Below the pieces are notes generated by a model, which saw nothing but the letters and a program-made list of their open reading frames with translations, did not search any database and was not told where the DNA came from. DNA of 5,664 bases, from NCBI GenBank assembly GCA_049700035.1, contig JBNAWC010000064.1, positions 1 to 5,664 of the forward strand. Reading direction: 5' to 3'. Positions within the stretch are counted from its first letter, which is position 1; each line of letters starts with the position of its first letter. Both the position numbers and the translations under genes were made by a program. This stretch comes from JAVZLQ01 sp049700035 (lineage in GTDB: Archaea; Thermoproteota; Bathyarchaeia; Bathyarchaeales; Bathycorpusculaceae). Below are positions 1 to 4,730 of this stretch, piece by piece.

Positions 1-1
1 A

Positions 2-277
2 ATTCCAGCCCTAAACGAAGCCGTAGCCCTCTACTGGGAAGGTGTAGCAGACAGAGACGACATAGACAAAGCCATAAAACTGGGACTAAACTGGCCTATG
101 GGACCACTTATGCTCTTGGACTACATAGGCGCAGATACAACACTATTCATCGCAGAGGTTCTTGAACGCGAGATAGACGAGAAGTTCCATCCACATCCAG
201 GACTGAAGCAAATGGTTAGAGCAAACATGTTGGGACGGAAAACTGGAAAGGGCTTCTACGATTGGACGCAAAAGTGA
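2..277 (+). CDS. 3-hydroxyacyl-CoA dehydrogenase, C-terminal fragment (5' end outside window)
   Basis: This is the last 91 residues of an NAD-dependent 3-hydroxyacyl-CoA dehydrogenase, which interconverts L-3-hydroxyacyl-CoA and 3-ketoacyl-CoA. It reads openly from base 2 to a TGA at 275-277 and begins IPALNEAVAL. The visible part is the all-helical C-terminal (3HCDH_C) domain. Recognisable family signatures are the DDIDKAIKLGLNWPMGP stretch (family pattern: DIDxAMKLGxxxPMGP), the following LLDYIGADT, and the terminal LGRKTGKGFYDW, which is a hallmark ending. The NAD-binding Rossmann domain and the catalytic Ser/His/Asn residues lie upstream of the window and cannot be checked. The enoyl-CoA hydratase follows directly, so the two probably share one transcript for consecutive steps of acyl-CoA metabolism. 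Whether the substrate is short-chain (butyryl-type) or longer cannot be told from this end. Family assignment is secure. Confidence 0.93.
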   Translation: MPALNEAVALYWEGVADRDDIDKAIKLGLNWPMGPLMLLDYIGADTTLFIAEVLEREIDEKFHPHPGLKQMVRANMLGRKTGKGFYDWTQK

Positions 278-281
278 GGAG
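277..281 (+). promoter_or_regulatory. Shine-Dalgarno-like AGGAG for the enoyl-CoA hydratase
   Basis: AGGAG overlaps the last base of the dehydrogenase stop codon and sits 13 nt before ATG 295. It is only 1 nt from GTG 283, too close to serve that codon, so it favours ATG 295 over the GTG starts. The long spacing keeps confidence moderate. Confidence 0.4.
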
Positions 282-294
282 CGTGCCGAAACGT

Positions 295-1077
295 ATGGCG
301 TACCAGTACATAATTTATGAAAAAAGTGAAGGCATAGCTACAATCACGCTTAACAGACCAGAAGCATTAAACGCATTCAGCAAAGAAGTCATAGAAGAAG
401 TGTTGAACGCAATAGAGGATGTCAAGGCGGATGAAAACGTCCGCGTAGTCATACTTACAGGCGCAGGAGAAAAAGCGTTCTCAGCAGGCGCGGACATAAA
501 AGCCATGAAGGGAATGAACGCCTTAAAAGCGCGAGAGTTATCCCTAATGGGAGAGAAGCTTTGTCTTGCACTGGAGAACCTTGAAAAACCAGTGATTGCA
601 GCGATAAATGGTTACGCTTTAGGCGGAGGCTTAGAAGTGGCTATGGCATGCGACATACGAATTGCCTCTGAAAACGCTAGAATGGGGCAAACAGAAATAA
701 ACATCGGGCTCATTCCAGGCTGGGGTGGAACACAAAGGCTGACGCGTCTAGTTGGAGCAACAAAAGCCAAGGAGTTGATATTTACTGGAAAGATGATTGA
801 CGCTAAAACTGCGGAGCAGATTGGCTTAGTAAACATGGTTATCCCTCAAAGCAATTTTAGGGAAACTGTGCGCCAATTCGCTTTGGAATTAGCTCAAAAA
901 GCTCCCGTGGCGTTGAAGATTGCAAAAGCCTTGATAAACAAGGGTGCGGAAACAAGCCTTGATGTGGCTTTAGCCCTTGAACGCGAAGGCTTCGGCGTTG
1001 TAGCTTCAACAGAAGATTTACAAGAAGGGGTATCCGCCTTCACAGAGAAAAGAAAGCCGATGTTTAAAGGCAAATAA
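295..1077 (+). CDS. enoyl-CoA hydratase (crotonase family), catalytically intact
   Basis: A 260-residue crotonase-fold protein, the usual family length, predicted to hydrate trans-2-enoyl-CoA to 3-hydroxyacyl-CoA in the cytoplasm. Numbering from the ATG at 295: SAGADIK (63-69) supplies one oxyanion-hole amide (around Ala66), and GGGLEVAM (110-117) supplies the second (around Gly111) plus the catalytic Glu114. GQTEINIG (131-138) carries the second catalytic Glu134, followed by PGWGGTQRL. Having both glutamates argues for true hydratase activity rather than an isomerase or another crotonase reaction. The start is debatable: in-frame TTG 262, GTG 274 (overlapping the upstream stop as GTGA) and GTG 283 are alternatives. 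I prefer ATG 295 because homology begins there, the length fits the family, and an AGGAG lies at 277-281, although its 13-nt spacing is long. It follows the dehydrogenase by 17 nt, implying co-transcription. Specific substrate is unknown. Confidence 0.92.
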   Translation: MAYQYIIYEKSEGIATITLNRPEALNAFSKEVIEEVLNAIEDVKADENVRVVILTGAGEKAFSAGADIKAMKGMNALKARELSLMGEKLCLALENLEKPVIAAINGYALGGGLEVAMACDIRIASENARMGQTEINIGLIPGWGGTQRLTRLVGATKAKELIFTGKMIDAKTAEQIGLVNMVIPQSNFRETVRQFALELAQKAPVALKIAKALINKGAETSLDVALALEREGFGVVASTEDLQEGVSAFTEKRKPMFKGK

Positions 1078-1098
1078 GCCTAAGCCTAACTTCCCCTC

Positions 1099-1116
1099 AA
1101 TTTTACTATTTTATTC
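1099..1116 (+). terminator. T-rich stretch, candidate terminator of the acyl-CoA operon
   Basis: About 20 nt after the hydratase stop there is a C-rich run (CCCC) followed by two T4 runs (1101-1104 and 1109-1112) in an A/T-only stretch on the coding strand. Archaeal RNA polymerase can terminate at oligo-T tracts without a hairpin, and a separate promoter follows at about 1170. Placement is inferred from position and composition only. Confidence 0.35.
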
Positions 1117-1142
1117 CGTCGAGATGCGCCACCACAACAAAG

Positions 1143-1166
1143 TTGGTTAATGCGATTTTTAACCAA
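1143..1166 (+). repeat. perfect 8-bp inverted repeat upstream of iorA, candidate operator
   Basis: TTGGTTAA (1143-1150) and its exact reverse complement TTAACCAA (1159-1166) are separated by 8 nt, giving half-sites 16 bp apart centre to centre. The right arm ends 3 nt before the TATA-like box and overlaps where TFB would contact the BRE, so a dimeric regulator bound here could block initiation of iorAB. No T-run follows the right arm, which makes a terminator reading less likely. The regulator is not identifiable from this window. Confidence 0.45.
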
Positions 1167-1177
1167 AAGTTATATGT
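1163..1177 (+). promoter_or_regulatory. BRE/TATA-like promoter element for iorAB
   Basis: TTATATGT at 1170-1177, preceded by the purine-rich CCAAAAG (1163-1169), resembles an archaeal TATA box with its BRE. With the usual spacing of about 25 nt, transcription would start near 1198-1201. That leaves a 5' leader of about 25 nt that includes the ribosome binding site for the TTG start at 1225. The gap between the acyl-CoA genes and iorA is the largest on the + strand, consistent with an independent promoter. Confidence 0.5.
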
Positions 1178-1211
1178 AAAAGCAAAGAGCTAATGGAGAC
1201 TCTGCTCCCTA

Positions 1212-1217
1212 GAGGAG
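1212..1217 (+). promoter_or_regulatory. iorA: Shine-Dalgarno GAGGAG fixing the iorA TTG start
   Basis: GAGGAG ends 7 nt before TTG 1225, an ideal spacing. It decides for this non-ATG start; no ATG or GTG lies in frame before the conserved KVLLLGNEAIARGAL segment. Confidence 0.6.
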
Positions 1218-1224
1218 AAGGAAG

Positions 1225-3091
1225 TTGCCAAACCCACACTTATTGTTAGAGGATAAGCCTGATAAAAAAGTGCTTCTGCTGGGCAACGAAGCAATCGCGA
1301 GAGGCGCCTTAGAGTCTGGCATAAGCGTAGTAACCACTTATCCAGGTACGCCAGCATCAGAGGTAGGTGATACGCTATCTGCGATAGCCGTTGACGCTGG
1401 AATTTACATGGAGTACTCCACAAATGAAATTGTTGCGGTTGAGGTCGCTGCGGGAGCTGCAAACTGTGGTGTTCGCGCATTAACAGCCATGAAGCATGTC
1501 GGACTTAACGTGGCTGCAGACGCTGTTATGACGTTGGCGTATGTAGGCGTGAAGGGAGGCTACGTTATAGTTACAGCTGATGACCCAGAATGTTATAGTT
1601 CACAGAATGAGCAGGATAATAGATTCTATGCATTACTTTCAAACCTTCCATGCTTAGAGCCTTCAAGTCCACAAGAGGCAAAAGACATGNNNNNNNNNNG
1701 AAATAAGTGAAAAACTTGAGTTGCCAGTTCTCTTGAGGACAACAACTCGGGTGAGCCACACAAGGGGTCCAGTTGTTTATGGCAAAATGGTAAAGCCAAG
1801 ATTGAAGGGCGAATTCGTTAAGGACGTAAAGCGCATGGTTATGGTTCCAGCCAACGCGAGGCTCATGCATGCAAGACTCTTGGAAAAGCTGGAGGTAGCG
1901 AAGGAAATAAGCGAAAAATCACCTTATAACTTAGTGACTCGAAAAGGAAAAGGCGAATACGGAATAATCTCTTCAAGTGCAGCATACAATTACGCAGAAG
2001 AGGCAAGAGAACTTTTGGGTTTAGATGCAAGCGTCCTAAAATTGGGCATGACTTATCCATTGCCGGAAAAGATGATTGGGGATTTCCTTAAAGCGCATGA
2101 GAAAATCATAGTTGTTGAGGAGCTTGAGCCTTATTTAGAAATGCAAGTCAAAGCCATAGCTAATGACTATGCCCCAAACGTGAAGATTTATGGAAAAACT
2201 GGCACTACATACTTCCCGAGAAAGGGAGAACTTTCTACGCGTACAGTTTTAGCTGGTATGTCAAAAATAACTGGCAAGGAAACGCAAATGAACTTTGACA
2301 GGTTAGACGCAGCTTACGAGGAAATCAGCAGAGATTTACCATCAAGACCGCCAATTTTGTGCGCTGGTTGCCCGCACATGGCATCATTTTACGTTATTGG
2401 AAAGGCGACTGGCAAAAGGGCTATTTACTCAACGGACATAGGGTGCTACGCACTTGGAACCGCGCCACCTCTAAGCATAGGCGATGTGCTAATTTGCATG
2501 GGTGCAAGCATAGGCGTGGCTCAAGGGATAAGCAAAGTTGTAGACAAGGATGTGGTGGCAGTTGTGGGCGACTCAACATTCTTCCACGCGGCAATACCAG
2601 GACTAGTAAACGCCGTTTACAACAGGCATAAAGTTGTGCTGGTTGTCTTGGACAATTTAACAACGGCTATGACTGGACATCAACCGCATCCTGGTACTGG
2701 CAAAACTGGAATGCAGATGCAAGGCGAAAGAATCTTGGTTGAGCGTGTCGCTGAGGGATGCGGAGTAAAATACGTTAAAGTTGTTAATCCATTCAACGTT
2801 AAAGAGGCGGAGAACACGCTGAAAGAAGCGCTTAGTGAAAGTGAGCCTTCAGTCATTGTTTTTAGGGCGCCTTGTGCTCTAATGGTTACAAGGGATAGGA
2901 GACGCAGAGGCGAGAAAGTAACGGCGTATAGAGTAACTGATAAATGTACCAATTGCATGGTGTGCATAAAACTTCTAGGCTGTCCAGCATTAACATTAGA
3001 GAACGAAAAGGTGAGCATAAACGAAACGTTGTGCGTTGCTTGTGGACTCTGCGCTGCTGTATGCCCATACGAGGCAATAGAGAAGGGTTAA
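1225..3091 (+). CDS. iorA: indolepyruvate:ferredoxin oxidoreductase, alpha subunit (interrupted by assembly gap)
   Basis: Large subunit of the TPP- and iron-sulfur-dependent enzyme that oxidatively decarboxylates indolepyruvate and other aryl-pyruvates to aryl-acetyl-CoA, reducing ferredoxin. The N-terminal part (1225-1689, 155 residues) has the 2-oxoacid oxidoreductase signature YPGTPASE and MKHVGLNVAAD, and breaks at EPSSPQEAKDM. After ten Ns (1690-1699) the protein resumes at 1700 as EISEKLELPVLLRTTTR in another frame. The family normally continues smoothly here with about five residues between the two sides, so the frame change is an artefact of nominal gap length. Downstream are RPPILCAGCPHM, the TPP-binding motif GDS-X25-DN (2567-2656), and two C-terminal [4Fe-4S] motifs: CX2CX2CX5CP (2945-2986) and CX2CX2CX3CP (3032-3067). 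Reconstructed length is about 623 residues, normal for IorA. Start is TTG 1225, supported by the GAGGAG. iorB follows after 3 nt. Confidence 0.95.
1690..1699. other. assembly gap of 10 N inside iorA
   Basis: Ten consecutive undetermined bases. The reading frame on the left (phase of 1225) meets a TGA at 1708-1710 just after the gap, while the conserved protein on the right is in the phase of 1700. A true missing length divisible by 3, probably near 15 nt from the known IorA spacing between QEAKDM and the ELSEK-like segment, would restore one open frame. The number of Ns should therefore be read as a placeholder. Confidence 0.95.
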
Positions 3092-3094
3092 ACC

Positions 3095-3703
3095 ATGATC
3101 GACGAGTTTAACATAGTTTTGGCTGGAGTTGGTGGGCAAGGTATTCTTCTGGCAGCTGAAATCTTGGGCACAGCTGCTGTTAAAGATGGTTTGAATGTTC
3201 GTGTAAGCGAGATACACGGGATGGCTCAACGTGGTGGGGCCGTTGTCTCAAATGTGCGGATAGGCGCGAAAGTTTTGGCGCCAACAGTTTTGGATGGAAA
3301 TGCAGATGTCATTCTTGGCTTTGAACCAATAGAGACACTTAGGAACATGAAGTTTGCCTCGGAGAGAACAACCGTGATAATGAACAGTGAAAGGGTGATG
3401 CCAACGGAATTAACAGCGAAAAAGGCGAAATATCCAAGCCTAGAAGAGATAATTCGAAGAATAAACGCATTTACGAAAAATGTAATTGTTATCGAGGCTT
3501 CCAAACTTGCTAAAGAAGCAGGAAACATGCTGGCACAAAATACTGTTCTGCTTGGTGCTTTGGCTGCTGTTGGAAAAATTCCAGTAAGAACGGAAACTAT
3601 AATTGAGACTTTACGGGAGCTTGTTCCGCAGAAACAGTTGGAAGTAAACATTAGAGCATTTAACATTGGCTATGAAAAAGCAAAGGAAACAGCTAAACCT
3701 TAA
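3095..3703 (+). CDS. iorB: indolepyruvate:ferredoxin oxidoreductase, beta subunit
   Basis: A 202-residue small subunit of the IorAB complex, corresponding to the gamma-type domain of 2-oxoacid:ferredoxin oxidoreductases. It starts MIDEFNIVLAGVGGQG, with the glycine-rich GVGGQG at residues 11-16. HGMAQRGGAVVSNVRIG at 41-57 is the conserved segment of this family. Later conserved-looking parts are ILGFEPIETLR and NTVLLGALAAVGKIP. Length is typical for stand-alone archaeal IorB. The ATG at 3095 lies 3 nt after the iorA TAA, with a weak purine-rich GAAGGG overlapping the end of iorA, so translation is probably coupled and the subunits made together. The stop codon TAA (3701-3703) is the first part of a hairpin that probably ends the transcript. 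Product assignment rests on motifs plus its pairing with iorA. Confidence 0.95.
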   Translation: MIDEFNIVLAGVGGQGILLAAEILGTAAVKDGLNVRVSEIHGMAQRGGAVVSNVRIGAKVLAPTVLDGNADVILGFEPIETLRNMKFASERTTVIMNSERVMPTELTAKKAKYPSLEEIIRRINAFTKNVIVIEASKLAKEAGNMLAQNTVLLGALAAVGKIPVRTETIIETLRELVPQKQLEVNIRAFNIGYEKAKETAKP

Positions 3704-3720
3704 AACCCTTTATGGGTTTT
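3702..3720. terminator. bidirectional terminator hairpin between convergent iorB and the - strand genes
   Basis: AAAACCC (3702-3708) pairs perfectly with GGGTTTT (3714-3720) around a 5-nt loop. The stem contains the last two bases of the iorB stop, and the loop plus stem contain the stop of the convergent - strand gene (3710-3712). On each strand the 3' arm ends in T4, and on the + strand more T-rich sequence follows (TTTTATTATT to 3733). Only 6 nt separate the two coding regions, so one element must serve both transcripts. Confidence 0.6.
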
Positions 3721-4051
3721 CGCTTTTATTATTCAAGATAGCCTTCAAAATGTTCTGGAATATGTGCATGTCTGAAGCGTTCACTATTGGAATCTGCAAG
3801 CTCTTATCAACTTCATACAGCTTCTCGTATTTTGGAAATTCGGCATAACAAATTTGGCTTATTGGAAACTCCTTACTTTTCAGTTCATGCTCAAACGACT
3901 TCTCATAAACTTCTAGGCAAAGCAAGTAGCCGCTAACCCAGTAAAGCCTATTCACACCGTAGGTTGTGGCGCACCATGCTATATCGCCTACTGAACGTTT
4001 ATCTAAACCCAAGATTGTAACTTTTCTTGTTGGGGCAATCTCTACATCCAT
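3710..4051 (-). CDS. hypothetical protein of 113 residues, coupled to the XPF-type nuclease
   Basis: I do not recognise this family. The protein is compact and soluble, with no signal peptide or convincing membrane segment. It starts MDVEIAPTRKVTILGLDKRS, continues with an apparent helix (VGDIAWCATTYG) and a hydrophobic strand (RLYWVSGYLLCLEV), and has a lysine-rich C terminus. Three cysteines (CATT, CLEV, ICYA) are not spaced like a metal site. I chose the ATG at 4051 because GGTGA (4061-4057 on the - strand) lies 5 nt upstream. An in-frame GTG at 4060 would overlap the nuclease stop as GTGA and add three residues. Either way it follows the nuclease with essentially no gap, implying one operon and perhaps a shared role in DNA repair, though that is inference from position only. 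Its stop lies within the convergent terminator hairpin. Confidence 0.75.
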   Translation of the reverse strand: MDVEIAPTRKVTILGLDKRSVGDIAWCATTYGVNRLYWVSGYLLCLEVYEKSFEHELKSKEFPISQICYAEFPKYEKLYEVDKSLQIPIVNASDMHIFQNILKAILNNKSENP

Positions 4052-4056
4052 CCTTT

Positions 4057-4061
4057 TCACC
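4057..4061 (-). promoter_or_regulatory. Shine-Dalgarno GGTGA for the 113-residue protein
   Basis: GGTGA on the - strand, overlapping the nuclease stop codon, is a standard archaeal ribosome binding sequence. It sits 5 nt before ATG 4051, favouring that start over GTG 4060, and suggests translational coupling. Confidence 0.5.
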
Positions 4062-4614
4062 CTTCAAATGGTGTTTTTAACACTTCCTTGACTTTAGCTG
4101 TTATTTTCGGTCCAAGTCCATAAACCGTTTTGGACCAGTCGTCCACGCTTATTAAGGCGTTTAACGGCGTCTGGTATGATTTAAGTATTGCTATGGCTTT
4201 TTCCCTCCCAATGTTGGGCAGACTCGCAATAAAATAGATTTGGGCATCAGAAACTGTTTCGCACTTTTTGGCTGAATGAACTGTTGGAACCCTTTTTTCG
4301 ACAATCTGTTCTTGGCGGGCTGCAACGTAAAGAAAATCTATAGTCTCCTTGTAAGAGGTCGTGTTCACTATGGCTACGCCGTTCTTTGCAAGATTAAAAA
4401 GTGCACCCCAAACAGAAAAGGGTTGGATTCTGCTAAACTTGTAAATTATTGGCAGATAACCCTCCAAAAGAATGAGCGACTTGGGATAAACATCCTTCAA
4501 AGTGAAAAGCTGCTCGAAAAGATAGCGATGCGTAAGCGTGTAAACAAAGTCTCGAACAGTTTTTCTCTCAACGGCACACTCATCAGACAAAACGTAGTCG
4601 CCCTTATCCAACAT
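4057..4614 (-). CDS. XPF/ERCC4-family structure-specific nuclease with helix-hairpin-helix motifs; 5' end uncertain
   Basis: Short archaeal XPF/Hef/Mus81-type nuclease, expected to cut branched or flap DNA during repair and fork processing as a dimer. Numbering from ATG 4614 (185 residues): Gly5-Asp6, Glu16-Arg17-Lys18 and Asp22 form the family GD..ERK...D active site (GDYVLSDECAVERKTVRDF). HRYLFEQL (29-36) and LILLEG follow as in other members. The C terminus has tandem helix-hairpin-helix elements, LPNIGREKAIAIL (132-144) and VYGLGPKITAKVKEVL (164-179). There is no helicase domain and no obvious C-terminal PCNA-binding motif. The ATG sits only four residues before the active-site GD, too late: the same frame upstream reads IVRGLRERGVNIRIE (to about 4659), matching the expected pre-GDY segment, but has no ATG, GTG or TTG before a TGA at 4695-4693. 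The beta strand with VDxRE is not visible. The true start may lie across a frameshift at the (CG)5 tract, or the gene may be decaying. Confidence 0.85.
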   Translation of the reverse strand: MLDKGDYVLSDECAVERKTVRDFVYTLTHRYLFEQLFTLKDVYPKSLILLEGYLPIIYKFSRIQPFSVWGALFNLAKNGVAIVNTTSYKETIDFLYVAARQEQIVEKRVPTVHSAKKCETVSDAQIYFIASLPNIGREKAIAILKSYQTPLNALISVDDWSKTVYGLGPKITAKVKEVLKTPFEG

Positions 4615-4659
4615 TTCAATTCTAATGTTGACACCGCGCTCCCGAAGCCCCCTAACAAT

Positions 4660-4669
4660 CGCGCGCGCG
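4660..4669. repeat. (CG)5 dinucleotide tract at the nuclease 5' end
   Basis: Five CG dinucleotides in a row in otherwise AT-moderate sequence. Losing one CG unit, or gaining one base, would join the frame of ATG 4673 (- strand, MSRA...) to the nuclease frame at IVRGLRERG. Such tracts are prone to slippage and to assembly or sequencing error. Confidence 0.7.
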
Positions 4670-4671
4670 AC

Positions 4672-4681
4672 ATAAAAATAA
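4672..4681 (-). promoter_or_regulatory. TATA-like element upstream of the nuclease gene (weak)
   Basis: TTATTTTTAT on the - strand would place a transcription start near 4651-4648, upstream of ATG 4614 but downstream of ATG 4673. If it is real, the ATG at 4673 would not be in the message. A/T-rich spacers readily give such matches by chance, so confidence is low. Confidence 0.25.
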
Positions 4682-4700
4682 TTGCGCTGACATCAGAAAC

Positions 4701-4723
4701 AATCAAAAATAAAAATGAGAGAA
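4701..4723 (-). terminator. oligo-T terminator after the EF-1A gene
   Basis: Immediately after the EF-1A stop, the - strand has two T5 runs (4715-4711 and 4709-4705) in a pyrimidine-rich context without a hairpin. This is typical of archaeal T-tract termination. It would separate the highly expressed EF-1A message from the nuclease genes. Confidence 0.5.
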
Positions 4724-4730
4724 AGTGAAA

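Noticed and set aside
1143..1166. Reading the inverted repeat before iorA as the terminator of the hydratase operon
   Set aside because: The right arm is followed by AAAAG rather than a T-run, and a better oligo-T candidate lies earlier at 1099-1116.
1193..1249. An 18-codon open frame starting ATG 1193 that overlaps the iorA start, possible leader peptide
   Set aside because: It has no ribosome binding site, lies at or upstream of the predicted transcription start, and its codons (Met-Glu-Thr-Leu-Leu-Pro) show no run of aromatic residues as expected for an attenuator of aromatic metabolism.
3226..3666. A 146-codon - strand open frame opposite iorB
   Set aside because: iorB is unmistakable on the + strand. 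The antisense product is low-complexity in Ser/Ala/Phe, as expected from reverse reading of a conserved gene, and has no start signal.
4497..4706. A 69-codon - strand open frame (TTG 4706) overlapping the nuclease 5' end as a separate small gene
   Set aside because: Beyond about 4660 it overlaps the conserved nuclease frame, and its translation there is nonsense. Only its first part is of interest, as a possible frame-shifted nuclease N terminus.
4276..4728. A 150-codon + strand open frame opposite the nuclease
   Set aside because: It is antisense to a gene with clear XPF family motifs. The translation has no recognisable domain and runs through the T-tract/spacer region, so it is a shadow frame.
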